Assembly (NCBI RefSeq): GCF_027923225.1
Contig: NZ_BSDI01000001.1
Span: 287,946 to 351,945 of the forward strand
Length of the DNA stretch: 64,000 nucleotides
Origin: Phytohabitans aurantiacus
Lineage (GTDB): Bacteria > Actinomycetota > Actinomycetes > Mycobacteriales > Micromonosporaceae
Direction: 5' to 3'
The notes beneath the pieces were generated by a model that saw only the letters and a program-made list of their open reading frames with translations, searched no databases and was not told the DNA's origin. Below are positions 54,898 through 63,161 of the stretch, one piece after another (the stretch's first letter is position 1; every line of letters starts with the position of its first letter). Position numbers and translations under genes: made by a program.

Positions 54898-55443
54898 GTG
54901 CACGACGACCTGAGGAAACGCCTGATCGACTCGTTCCGCTGGATCGACGTCGGCCCAGACAGCACGCACCTGGTCAGCGACACCTCCGGCTGGTGGCACA
55001 ACCCGGCGATCCTCAACGACCTCGGCCCAGCGCTCGCCGACCTCTACCGCGCCGACCGACCCACCGTCGTCGTCTCCCCCGAGGTCACCGGCTACCTCCT
55101 CGGTCCGCTGGTGGCAATCTCGCTGGGTGTCGGCTTCGTGCCCGCGGTCAAATCCGAGGCCGAACGGCTCATCGCCGAGCCGGTGACATGGGCCCGCGCT
55201 GGGCGTGACTATCGGGGACGCAAGCTGGAGCTGGGCGTACGCAGCCGCCAGCTCGGTCCAGACGACCGGGTACTGGTGGTCGACGACTGGGTGTCGACGG
55301 GCGCCCAGGTCAAAGCGCTGTACGACCTGACGCGCACCTTGGGCGCGGTGCCCATCGGGTGCGCCGCGATCGTTTCGGAGTGCTCGCCGAAGCAGGCCAT
55401 GAAGCTCAAGCTCCGCGCGCTGGTGGACGCGGAGGCGCTGTAA
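54898..55443 (+). CDS. Phosphoribosyltransferase-family protein
   Basis: The 181-residue protein has the PRPP-binding motif VLVVDDWVSTGAQVKAL near residues 120-136 and a type I PRTase fold. The flexible-loop and hood regions are like adenine or orotate PRTases, but the base specificity cannot be told. GTG 54898 follows GGAGGA and GGAG. It precedes the tRNA-Gly gene, which runs on the opposite strand. Confidence 0.82.
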   Translation: MHDDLRKRLIDSFRWIDVGPDSTHLVSDTSGWWHNPAILNDLGPALADLYRADRPTVVVSPEVTGYLLGPLVAISLGVGFVPAVKSEAERLIAEPVTWARAGRDYRGRKLELGVRSRQLGPDDRVLVVDDWVSTGAQVKALYDLTRTLGAVPIGCAAIVSECSPKQAMKLKLRALVDAEAL

Positions 55444-55528
55444 CCCCCTCAGACCAGTTCGTCCGATCGGGAGGTCCTGCATGACGAAGGCCCCGCCCGG
55501 GACTGACGTCCTGGTCGAGGCTTTGACT

Positions 55529-55602
55529 TGGAGCGGGTGAAGGGAATCGAACCCTCACTGTCAGCTTGGGAAGCTGATGTTCTGCCATTGAACTACACCC
55601 GC
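55529..55602 (-). tRNA. tRNA-Gly (anticodon CCC)
   Basis: A full cloverleaf on the minus strand: acceptor GCGGGTG (55602-55596) pairs with CACCCGC (55539-55533); the anticodon loop reads TTCCCAA with CCC at 55568-55570; T-arm GGTTCGATTCC. The 3' CCA is encoded (55529-55531). Glycine identity and anticodon follow from the sequence. Confidence 0.95.
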
Positions 55603-55660
55603 AAGGGACACCACTGTACCTGGTTGGCCACCCGACGCGCACGCAGGTTGCTGCCGGGGC

Positions 55661-55704
55661 GTCGATCGGTAGTCGATCGATTGATGTGAGTATATAGTCG
55701 GCAA
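55661..55704 (+). promoter_or_regulatory. Promoter of the M43 protease (leaderless)
   Basis: TATAGT at 55693-55698 is followed by six bases and the ATG at 55705, so the transcript start is on the ATG. Two direct copies of GTCGATCG (55661-55668, 55672-55679) lie in the -35 region and could be regulator sites. No clear -35 hexamer. Confidence 0.55.
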
Positions 55705-56637
55705 ATGCCGCTACATCGATCTTCGCAGATCTGGCCTGCTCTTGCGGCCTTCGCCCTACTCCTCGGCGTCGGGCCAGCCGTTCCGGCCAAGGCCACCGCG
55801 CCCGAGGGTGCGGTGTGTGGCTCGAATGCCCGGATCAGGCCGGGGACGCCGGGGGTGCAGGATCCCAACGATCTCGCGCCAGGGCAGGTGGCTGAGCGGG
55901 AGCGGGCGCTGATCGCCAGGCTGGAGGAGCGGGCGAAGTCGGGCAAGGCGCTCACGTTCGCGACCGTCACGGTGCCGACGGTGGTGCACGTGATCTCCGA
56001 GGACGCCACGCGGGGCGGCGGCAGCGTGCCGGATTCGATGATCCAGCAGCAGATCCAGGTGCTCAACGACGCGTACTCCGGTGCGACCGGTGGGGCGGAG
56101 ACGGCGTTCGCGTTCGAGCTGGTGGAGATCAATCGGGTGGTCAACCCCGCGTGGTACCCGATCGTGTACGAGTCGACCGCCGAGTTCGAGATGAAGAGCG
56201 CGCTGCGTAAGGGCGGGATGGAGACGCTCAACATCTACACGGGCGACCTGAGCGACAGCCTGCTCGGCTGGGCCACGTATCCGCAGGCGGAGTCGCACCC
56301 GACCGACGGCGTCGTGCTGTTTGCCGAGTCGTTGCCGGGCGGCACCGCAGGAATCTACGGCGAGGGCGACACGGCCACCCACGAGATCGGGCACTGGCTG
56401 AACCTGTACCACACGTTCGAGGACGGCTGTGCTGGCGGCGACCAGGTCGCGGACACGCCGGCGGAGGCGACGTCGGCGTCGAACTGCCCCGTCGGGCGAG
56501 ACACGTGTGTGGACGATCCGGGTGAGGACCCGATCCACAACTTCATGGACTACACGGCCGACTCGTGCATGTTCGAATTCACGCCGGGTCAGGCGACCCG
56601 CATGTCGAGTGCATGGGCTGCTTATCGCGCACCGTAG
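55705..56637 (+). CDS. Secreted zinc metalloprotease, M43/pappalysin family
   Basis: The 310-residue protein has a signal peptide (about residues 1-30), then a metzincin domain with ATHEIGHWLNLYHTFEDGC, the HExxHxxGxxH-type zinc motif in which the third ligand is the final His of LYH. NFMDYTADSCMFEFTPGQATRM is the Met-turn region. The M43B subgroup includes cytophagalysin. The gene overlaps the convergent gene at 56579 by 59 bases. ATG 55705 is leaderless by its -10. Confidence 0.9.
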   Translation: MPLHRSSQIWPALAAFALLLGVGPAVPAKATAPEGAVCGSNARIRPGTPGVQDPNDLAPGQVAERERALIARLEERAKSGKALTFATVTVPTVVHVISEDATRGGGSVPDSMIQQQIQVLNDAYSGATGGAETAFAFELVEINRVVNPAWYPIVYESTAEFEMKSALRKGGMETLNIYTGDLSDSLLGWATYPQAESHPTDGVVLFAESLPGGTAGIYGEGDTATHEIGHWLNLYHTFEDGCAGGDQVADTPAEATSASNCPVGRDTCVDDPGEDPIHNFMDYTADSCMFEFTPGQATRMSSAWAAYRAP

Positions 56638-57178
56638 CCGAGGCTGTGGCCGCTCCCGCGTTGCGCCGGTGGCGGCCGCGCCCTCGGGGCTTCGGCGGCA
56701 CGACGCCGCCCGGGTCGAGCCAGACCTGGACGGCTGGACGCTCGACCGGCTCGGCGAACGGGGTGGCGCCGTTGCGCCCGTGGCGGGCGAGCATGGCGAC
56801 GTCGACCGTGAACTCGAACAGGCGCCAGTCGACGTGCGGCGCGGCCCGCAGGTGGTCGGCCAGGCGGGCGACCTTGGCCCCGTCAGTGACGACGCTGGCG
56901 TGGCCCGCCAGGTAAGCCTCGTCGTCGCTGTCTTCGGGCGGGAACGAGTGAAGTGCGTATCGGCCGTCGCGCTCCAGGTCTCGGCGCTTCGGCGAGTCGA
57001 TCACAAAGCAGTACAGCCCGTCGTCGGTGATCACGGGGGACACCGGGTGCACCCGCGGGCCGCCGTCGGATCGGACGGTGGCCAGATAGCCCAGGCCAGG
57101 CCCGTACTGCTGCATGAGAGTGCGGATCGAGTCGGCCAGGCGGGGCTCGTCGGCGACGAATTCGGACCAAGATGCCAT
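56579..57178 (-). CDS. Pyridoxamine 5'-phosphate oxidase / F420-dependent reductase fold protein
   Basis: The 199-residue protein has the split-barrel flavin/F420-binding fold: GLGYLATVRSDGGPRVHPVSPVITDDGLYCFVIDSPKRRDLERDGRYALHSF, characteristic of the PNPOx-like superfamily. The last 35 residues are basic with no family match. ATG 57178 sits six bases after TACAAT (leaderless), next to an SOS box. Its 3' end overlaps the M43 protease by 59 bases. Cofactor is FMN, heme or F420, undecidable here. Confidence 0.8.
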   Translation of the reverse strand: MASWSEFVADEPRLADSIRTLMQQYGPGLGYLATVRSDGGPRVHPVSPVITDDGLYCFVIDSPKRRDLERDGRYALHSFPPEDSDDEAYLAGHASVVTDGAKVARLADHLRAAPHVDWRLFEFTVDVAMLARHGRNGATPFAEPVERPAVQVWLDPGGVVPPKPRGRGRHRRNAGAATASATVRDKQPMHSTCGSPDPA

Positions 57179-57190
57179 GCCAGCATTGTA

Positions 57191-57206
57191 TCGAACATAT
57201 GTTCGA
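57191..57206. promoter_or_regulatory. SOS box (LexA operator)
   Basis: TCGAACATATGTTCGA is a perfect match to the actinobacterial LexA consensus TCGAAC-N4-GTTCGA. It lies just upstream of the TACAAT -10 of the minus-strand flavin-fold gene and in the -35 region of dcd. Binding by LexA would be expected to repress the minus-strand gene and probably dcd. Confidence 0.85.
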
Positions 57207-57232
57207 TCAAGGTAGTCCCCTATGGTGTGTCA

Positions 57233-57811
57233 ATGCTGCTCTCCGACCGCGACCTCGTCTCCGAGATCAAGGCGGGCAAGCTCGCGCTCGAACCGTTCGA
57301 GCCGGCGCTGATCCAGCCGTCCAGCATCGACGTGCGCCTCGACAGGCACTTCCGGGTGTTCAACAACCACCTATACACCCACATCGACCCGTCGGTACAG
57401 CAGGACGATCTCACCTCAGAGGTGGAGGTGCCGGAGGGCGAGCCGTTCGTGCTGCACCCGGGCGAGTTCGTGCTCGCGTCGACGCTCGAGGTCATCTCGC
57501 TGGGCGACCAGCTCGCCGGCCGCCTGGAGGGCAAGTCAAGCCTCGGCCGGCTGGGGCTGCTCACCCACTCGACGGCGGGCTTCATCGACCCGGGCTTCTC
57601 CGGTCATGTGACGCTGGAGCTCTCCAACGTCGCCAACCTGCCGATCACGCTCTGGCCCGGCATGAAGATCGGTCAGCTCTGCATCTTCCGGCTCTCGTCA
57701 CCGTCGGAGCACCCGTACGGTGCCGAGGTCTACGGCTCGCGATACCAGGGGCAGCGCGGCCCGACCCCGAGCCGATCGTGGCGCAACTGGCGCGTCTGGC
57801 CCACCCAGTAG
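57233..57811 (+). CDS. dcd: dCTP deaminase
   Basis: Dcd converts dCTP to dUTP (some versions go directly to dUMP). The 192-residue protein has the expected length and residues: QPSSIDVRLDRHFRVF, GEFVLASTLEVI, GRLEGKSSLGRLGLLTHSTAGFIDPGFSGHVTLELSN, with Ser-Lys-Ser of the active site in KSSLGR. ATG 57233 comes six bases after TATGGT (57221-57226), so it is probably leaderless. An SOS box lies 27 bases upstream. Confidence 0.95.
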   Translation: MLLSDRDLVSEIKAGKLALEPFEPALIQPSSIDVRLDRHFRVFNNHLYTHIDPSVQQDDLTSEVEVPEGEPFVLHPGEFVLASTLEVISLGDQLAGRLEGKSSLGRLGLLTHSTAGFIDPGFSGHVTLELSNVANLPITLWPGMKIGQLCIFRLSSPSEHPYGAEVYGSRYQGQRGPTPSRSWRNWRVWPTQ

Positions 57812-57870
57812 AAGGCACACGGCCGCGCCAGTTCGCCGGTGCCGGCTGATCGCGCTGAGCCTGAGAGAAA

Positions 57871-57905
57871 GACGCCCTCCCATCCCGGATGGATGGGAGG
57901 GCGTC
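57871..57905. terminator. Bidirectional hairpin terminator
   Basis: A perfect 15-bp stem (57871-57885 with 57891-57905) and five-base loop lies between convergent dcd and the NlpC/P60 gene. Confidence 0.85.
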
Positions 57906-57973
57906 TCCTGCTGGCCGGGGCAGTCGCGTGACGGGGGAAACACGCGACGGGCAGCGGCCACGGGGGTGCGAGG

Positions 57974-58945
57974 TCAGTCAGGGCGGCCGAAGCTGTGTAC
58001 CGGCGCGGCGTCGAGCTTGCGCATCCGGATCGGCTCGCCGGTGCGTGAGGCGTGCACGATCCATCCGCCGCCGACGTACATGCCGACATGGTGCAGGTCG
58101 CTGTAATAGAAGACGAGATCGCCGGCCCGGAGGTTGCTTCGACTTACGTCGTCGACCGCTTTTCGCTGGGCGGCGGCGTTGTGTGGCAGGTACACGCCGG
58201 CCTTTGCCCAGGCCGCTGAGGTCAGGCCGGAGCAGTCGTACGTGCCGGGACCGCCGGCGCCGTACTGGTACATCTTGCCGATCTGCGCGCAGGCGAACTT
58301 GACCGCTACGCCGGCCGCGCCACCCGGGTAGGTGTACGGGCAGGGCACCGGGGCCAGAGCGCCCGTCGTGCCGCCGTTGCCGTACGCCTTGAGGCGCAAC
58401 TGCTCCAGCTTGTCGATCTCACCGTCGATCTGCTTCTTTCGCGCCGCCAGCTCCGCCTCGGTCGTGCTGAGCTGGGCGACGAGCTGGTCGAGCGGCTCCT
58501 TCTGTTTGTTGTACTCGTTGCGCAGGTCGATCACGTCTTGAATGTCGGCCTGGGAGCGCCGCGCGAACTGGTCGAGCATCACCAGCCGGTCGCTGAACGT
58601 GGTGGGGGAGCCGGTGCTCAGCAGCGCGTTGAGCGTCGAGAGGTTGCCACCCTTGTACTGCTCGGCGGCGAACTCGCCCACGCGGGCCATCGCGACGTCG
58701 ATCTGGACCTGCAGCGGCTCCATCTTCTTGGTGAGCGCGGCCACCAGCTTCTGCTTCTTGTCGAGGTCGAGCTTGGTGGCGTTGTGCCGCTCGATCACGG
58801 GTTCGAGCTGGTTCCAGGCGACGTCGATCTGCTTCTCGATTTCCGCGGCGGACGGCTCGGCCCGAGCCATGGTGCCGCCGCCGAGTACGACGGCGCAAGT
58901 GGCGAGAACGGTGATGACGGAACGACGCACGGCATAACGTGCCAC
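57974..58945 (-). CDS. NlpC/P60 peptidoglycan endopeptidase (RipA-like), first copy
   Basis: The 323-residue protein has a signal peptide, a coiled-coil region (about residues 35-185, RipA-type) and a C-terminal NlpC/P60 domain. The catalytic Cys is in YDCSGLTSAAW and the His in HHVGMYVGGGWIVHA. It cleaves D-iGlu to meso-DAP stem-peptide bonds. GTG 58945 follows AAGGAG (58957-58962) at 11 bases; the GTG at 58957 overlaps that site. A c-di-AMP riboswitch precedes it at 58969. A paralogue lies at 62093. Confidence 0.93.
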   Translation of the reverse strand: MARYAVRRSVITVLATCAVVLGGGTMARAEPSAAEIEKQIDVAWNQLEPVIERHNATKLDLDKKQKLVAALTKKMEPLQVQIDVAMARVGEFAAEQYKGGNLSTLNALLSTGSPTTFSDRLVMLDQFARRSQADIQDVIDLRNEYNKQKEPLDQLVAQLSTTEAELAARKKQIDGEIDKLEQLRLKAYGNGGTTGALAPVPCPYTYPGGAAGVAVKFACAQIGKMYQYGAGGPGTYDCSGLTSAAWAKAGVYLPHNAAAQRKAVDDVSRSNLRAGDLVFYYSDLHHVGMYVGGGWIVHASRTGEPIRMRKLDAAPVHSFGRPD

Positions 58946-58968
58946 CGGAGTCCGCACTCCTTCTCCCT

Positions 58969-59087
58969 GAACCGCCTGCCGGGTTAGCTGACGGGTTCGG
59001 GCGGGAAGAGCGCCCTACCGCAAGATTGCGGATTCACCCCGAGGTGCGGTTGGGTCCCCGGCTCGGAGACGACCGATTCGGCGGATC
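58969..59087 (-). ncRNA. ydaO-yuaA c-di-AMP riboswitch
   Basis: The minus strand contains the class signatures in order: GGGGACCCAA (59050-59059), GGGGTGAATC (59031-59040) and CCGTCAGCTAACC (58982-58994). An outer stem pairs GATCCGCC (59080-59087) with GGCGGTTC (58969-58976). Such riboswitches turn off cell-wall hydrolase genes when c-di-AMP is high, matching the NlpC/P60 gene downstream. The segment 59094-59232 contains only the probable promoter. Confidence 0.9.
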
Positions 59088-59232
59088 GAACCGTGGTCTT
59101 CCAGGGTGGAAGGCCGGCCTCCGGCTCGACGATCCCCAAGGGTAGGAGCGCCGCATCCGCGTGCGCAAGCGGTACCGGCGTGTTTATTCGGTGCGTATAC
59201 GACTCCGTAGCGGAACGTACATCGAAACGACG

Positions 59233-59934
59233 TCAGTCAATGACAAGGAATACGTCGTCGAGCAGGCCGGCGTACTGATCGTTGTTAGGCGACAAGTTTT
59301 TCCCGCCGATTCGGAGTGGTTCGGAATTCACAATGGACACGTCGGCCGGTACGGGCACGCGGCCACGGGGTGCACCGTCGACCGATATGGACAGATTGGT
59401 GCTGGTACGCGCGCAGGCGAGCGCGTGCCAGCGGCCGTCCGCCACGGTCACCGGTGCGATCACCCGGTAGATCTTGGTCTTGCTGGCCACGACACAGCTC
59501 GGCTGGCCCGCGGCCCCGTCGACCTGAAGCTTGAGCTGCGTGACGCCCCCGGTCGAGTACCCCTTCTGCACCACGTTGGCGCCGTCACCGGTGTCGGCGG
59601 CGGTCATGAGCACCGACGCGCCGTACCGCATCGAGCGGGTGCCCGGGTTGAACTGCTCCACCGGACCGCTCTCCAGGATGGCGCGCGGGCACTCCGGGTT
59701 GTCGCACCGAGCCGGGTACCGGGCCGCCCAGCCGCCGTCGCGCGGCGCGAACGCCATCGCGCCGCGCACGTAGATCGGGTACCGGCCAGCGGTGTCGAGG
59801 ACGGAGCCCGAGTACCAGCCGTCGAATGTGTACCGCACGGAGAACGACGGTGGCCCGCTGTGCGCCGGCCGGGCCAGACCGGCGAGCCCGATACTGACCA
59901 ACGCCAGGAGTGCTACGTGTAATTTGGGCGACAT
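59233..59934 (-). CDS. Secreted LamG-like (concanavalin-fold) protein
   Basis: The 233-residue protein has a signal peptide (MSPKLHVALLALVSIGLAGLA) and a single LamG/jelly-roll domain: YTFDGWYSGSVLDTAG, LKLQVDGAAGQPSCVV, TVADGRWHALACARTSTNLSISVDG, ending DDVFLVID. Laminin G-like folds bind carbohydrate or act as adhesive spacers. ATG 59934 has no ribosome site; CACAAT six bases before it may be the -10. It is divergent from the amidase gene. Confidence 0.8.
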   Translation of the reverse strand: MSPKLHVALLALVSIGLAGLARPAHSGPPSFSVRYTFDGWYSGSVLDTAGRYPIYVRGAMAFAPRDGGWAARYPARCDNPECPRAILESGPVEQFNPGTRSMRYGASVLMTAADTGDGANVVQKGYSTGGVTQLKLQVDGAAGQPSCVVASKTKIYRVIAPVTVADGRWHALACARTSTNLSISVDGAPRGRVPVPADVSIVNSEPLRIGGKNLSPNNDQYAGLLDDVFLVID

Positions 59935-60079
59935 TGCTCGATTGTGGAGATTTGGAACGGCTTGGGGCAATCCTCCTGGCGGTGAAGATTTTTTACGTCT
60001 GCGTCGCATGCTTCGGAATCTATTGACGGCAACGGCCGGCCGGGACAGGGTGAACGCAAGGCCATCGATAGGAGGTTCG

Positions 60080-62047
60080 ATGCACCGTTTAGCAACGCGG
60101 ATCACGGTTAGTGCCGCCGTGGTCGGCGCCGCGACGCTGGTAGCGACCAGCCAGTCGCCCGCCACGGCGGCACCGGAAAGCACCCGGCAGGAGCAGTACG
60201 CCGCCGCGGCGGTCGAGTACGGGGTACCGGAGGCGGTCCTGCTGGGCGTCTCCTACCTGGAGTCGCGGTGGGACACCAATGCCGGCACGCCGAGCACCAG
60301 CGGCGGGTTCGGCCCGATGCACCTGACCGACGCCGTCTACGTGTCGGCGCTGCCGGGCAACCACCACGACGGTGACGAGGAGGACCCGCGCGGCGACGAG
60401 GCGCGGCCGGTGAAGCAGGTCGACTCGGGTGGCTCCGGCGCGCCGCCGGCGACCGAAGCGCTCCAGAGCCTCGACCGGGCCGCCGAGCTCACCGGCGCCG
60501 CCGAGGAAGCCCTGCGGGCCGACCCCAACACGAATATCAAAGGTGGGGCGGCGCTTCTGTCCGCGTACCAGAAAGCCATAGCTGGACCGATGGGGAGCGC
60601 GAGCGATCCGGCGGCCTGGTATGGCGCGGTGGCCAGGTACAGCGGCGCGGACAGCGCCGATGCCGCGGCGGCCTTCGCCGACGAGGTCTACGCGACGATC
60701 CGCGACGGCGCGACCAGGGTGACCGACGACGGGCACCGCGTCACGCTCGCCGGTCGCGGCATCACGCCGGCGCGCGGCTGGCTGGACCGGCTCCACCTGC
60801 GCAAGCTCGCCCGACCCGACGGCCTTGAGTGCCCGGTCGACATCTCCTGCGAGTGGATCCCGGCGCCCTACGCGCAGTGGACCGACGCCAACGGCAACCC
60901 CGACTACGGCAACCACGACAAGGGCAACCGGCCCAAGCAGCAGAAGATCGAGTACATCGTCATCCACGACACGGAGGGCTACTTCCGGCCCTCGATCAAC
61001 CTGGTGCTCGACCCCACGTACGTGAGCTGGCACTACACGCTGCGGTCGGTCGACGGGCACATCGCCCAGCACCTGAAGGCGAAGGACGTCGGCTGGCACG
61101 CCGGCAACTGGTTCGTCAACGCGAAGGCGATCGGGCTTGAGCACGAGGGCTTCGCGGCGCAGGGCACGTGGTACACGGAGGCGATGTACCGCACGTCGGC
61201 CAAGCTCGTGCGGCACCTGGCGACCCGGCTCGGCATCCCACTCGACCGGAACCACATCATCGGCCACGACAACGTGCCGGGCACGCTGCCCTCGACGGTG
61301 CGCGGCATGCACTGGGACCCGGGCCCGTACTGGGACTGGTCGCACTACTTCGACCTGCTCAAGGCGCCGTTCCGGCAGTTCGGGACGCCCCGGACCGGCC
61401 TCGTGACGATCGACCCGGACTTCGTGAACAACAAGCCGGCGTTCACCGGCTGCGCCGGCGGGGCGAACAACCCGTGCCCGGCGCGCGGTTCCTCGGCGGT
61501 CATCCTGCGCACCGCGCCGGACCCGGCCGCGCCGCTGCTCAAGGACATCGGGCTGCGGCCGAACGGCGCCGACACGACGATGCAGGTGTCGGATCACGGG
61601 TCGCGGGTGTCGGCGGGGCAGACGTACGCGGTGGCGGGCCGGCAGGGCGACTGGACCGCGATCTGGTACCTGGGCCAGAAGGGCTGGTTCTACAACCCGC
61701 CTTCGGCGCCGGCGGCGAAGTGGTCGACCGGCCTCATCGTGACGCCCAAGCCGGGCCGGGCGACGATCCCCGTTTACGGCAGGGCGTACCCGGAGCAGGC
61801 CGCGTATCCGACCGGCGTGCCTTACCAGGCGATCACACCGCTGCAGTACACGTTCGCGGCCGGTCAGCGGTACGCCGTCGGCAACGTGCTGCCGAGCGAG
61901 TACTACCGGGCGACCACGTTCGGCGGCACGTCACCGGGTGACTGGACGGTGATCCGGGGCGAGACGAAGTACGTGCAGATCCAGTTCGGACACCGGATCA
62001 TGTTCGTGAACCTGGCGGACGTGCAGATCCTGCCGTCGTTCCTGTAA
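60080..62047 (+). CDS. Secreted peptidoglycan hydrolase: transglycosylase-like domain plus amidase_2
   Basis: The 655-residue protein has a signal peptide (1-31), a lytic transglycosylase-like domain (about residues 40-225) with the catalytic-looking YLESRWD, a zinc amidase domain (about 300-440) with IVIHDTEGYFRPS, IGLEHEGFA, IIGHDNVPG and WDPGPYWDW, and a C-terminal part with SH3-like strands. It can be expected to cut both glycan strands and the NAM-L-Ala bond. ATG 60080 follows AGGAGG with a four-base gap. A second SH3-like region covers residues 500-650. Confidence 0.88.
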   Translation: MHRLATRITVSAAVVGAATLVATSQSPATAAPESTRQEQYAAAAVEYGVPEAVLLGVSYLESRWDTNAGTPSTSGGFGPMHLTDAVYVSALPGNHHDGDEEDPRGDEARPVKQVDSGGSGAPPATEALQSLDRAAELTGAAEEALRADPNTNIKGGAALLSAYQKAIAGPMGSASDPAAWYGAVARYSGADSADAAAAFADEVYATIRDGATRVTDDGHRVTLAGRGITPARGWLDRLHLRKLARPDGLECPVDISCEWIPAPYAQWTDANGNPDYGNHDKGNRPKQQKIEYIVIHDTEGYFRPSINLVLDPTYVSWHYTLRSVDGHIAQHLKAKDVGWHAGNWFVNAKAIGLEHEGFAAQGTWYTEAMYRTSAKLVRHLATRLGIPLDRNHIIGHDNVPGTLPSTVRGMHWDPGPYWDWSHYFDLLKAPFRQFGTPRTGLVTIDPDFVNNKPAFTGCAGGANNPCPARGSSAVILRTAPDPAAPLLKDIGLRPNGADTTMQVSDHGSRVSAGQTYAVAGRQGDWTAIWYLGQKGWFYNPPSAPAAKWSTGLIVTPKPGRATIPVYGRAYPEQAAYPTGVPYQAITPLQYTFAAGQRYAVGNVLPSEYYRATTFGGTSPGDWTVIRGETKYVQIQFGHRIMFVNLADVQILPSFL

Positions 62048-62052
62048 CCGAT

Positions 62053-62090
62053 GTGATGTGGGCCCGGCTGGAAGGCCGGGCCCACATCAC
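62053..62090. terminator. Bidirectional hairpin terminator
   Basis: A perfect 16-bp stem (62053-62068 with 62075-62090) and six-base loop lies between the convergent amidase and second NlpC/P60 genes. Confidence 0.88.
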
Positions 62091-62092
62091 AC

Positions 62093-63052
62093 TCAAGACG
62101 GGCGGCGGAAGCCCGCGACGGGCATCGTGTCGATGTTCGCCATCCGCACCGGCTTGCCGGGCTGCGGCGCGTGCACCATCAGGCCCTTGCCCACGTACAG
62201 GCCGACGTGGTGCAGGTCGCTGTAGAAGAAGACGAGGTCACCGGGGCGGGCGTTGGCGCGGCTCACCACCGCGCCCTGCTTCCACTGGGTGGCGGCGTGG
62301 TGCGCCAGGCCGACACCGGCCTTGCCCCACGAGAACTGGGTCAGCCCCGAGCAGTCGAACGAACCAGGCCCGTCGGCACCCCACACGTAGGGCTTGCCGA
62401 TCTGCGCGCACGCCGTCTTGACCGCCGTGCCGGCCGCTCCACCGATGTACTCGGCAGGGCAAGGCCCGATCCGCAGCGCGCCGCCCGATGTCGAGGACCC
62501 GTACGCGCTCTCGCGCAGCTTCTGGAGCCGGTCGATCTCGCCATCGATGGTCTTCTTGCGGGCGGCCAACTCGGTGTCCTGCTGCTTCTGCTGCTCGATG
62601 AGCGAGTCGAGCTTCTCCTTCTCCGACGCGTACTTGTCGCGCGCCTCCACCACGTCGGCGACCTGAGCGTTTTCCTGGGAGGCCAGCCGGTCGAGGATCG
62701 TGAGCTGGTCGACGAACGTGGTCGTCGAGCCGCTGGCCAGCAGCGCGTTCAGGTCGGAGCCTGGACCGGTCATGTAGTACCGGGAGGCGATCGAGCCGAT
62801 CCGCAGTGACGCCAGGTCTGCCTGGAGCGACAACGGTTGGATCTTCTTCTCCAGCTCAGTGGCCTTCTTCTGGTTGGCAGCGAGCTGGTTGTGCACCTTG
62901 TTGTACTGCTCGATGACGGGTTCGAGCTGCTCCCACTGCGCGTCGATCTGCTTTTCGATCTCGTCGACGGAGGGGGCGGCGTGCACCGGGGTGGCGGGCA
63001 ACAATCCGGCGAACACCGCGGTGGCCAGCAGTACAAGGCCGCGCAGAGACAA
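62093..63052 (-). CDS. NlpC/P60 peptidoglycan endopeptidase (RipA-like), second copy
   Basis: The 319-residue protein is a paralogue of the gene at 57974, with signal peptide, coiled-coil region and NlpC/P60 domain (FDCSGLTQFSW, HHVGLYVGKGLMVHAP). The start is TTG 63052 (MSLRGLVLLATAVFAGLL), eight bases after AAGGAG; upstream in-frame GTG 63121 lacks a ribosome site. No riboswitch signatures are visible upstream. It probably acts with the first copy in cell separation. Confidence 0.92.
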   Translation of the reverse strand: MSLRGLVLLATAVFAGLLPATPVHAAPSVDEIEKQIDAQWEQLEPVIEQYNKVHNQLAANQKKATELEKKIQPLSLQADLASLRIGSIASRYYMTGPGSDLNALLASGSTTTFVDQLTILDRLASQENAQVADVVEARDKYASEKEKLDSLIEQQKQQDTELAARKKTIDGEIDRLQKLRESAYGSSTSGGALRIGPCPAEYIGGAAGTAVKTACAQIGKPYVWGADGPGSFDCSGLTQFSWGKAGVGLAHHAATQWKQGAVVSRANARPGDLVFFYSDLHHVGLYVGKGLMVHAPQPGKPVRMANIDTMPVAGFRRPS

Positions 63053-63161
63053 AGGTCCGGCTCCTTGGAAGTGTGGCCGAGGGAGCCTCCGGAGGGGGGT
63101 AAGGGAGGCGAGCGGGTCCACATCGGCCGTTGGTCACCTTAAGGAAGATCAGCGACAGAAA

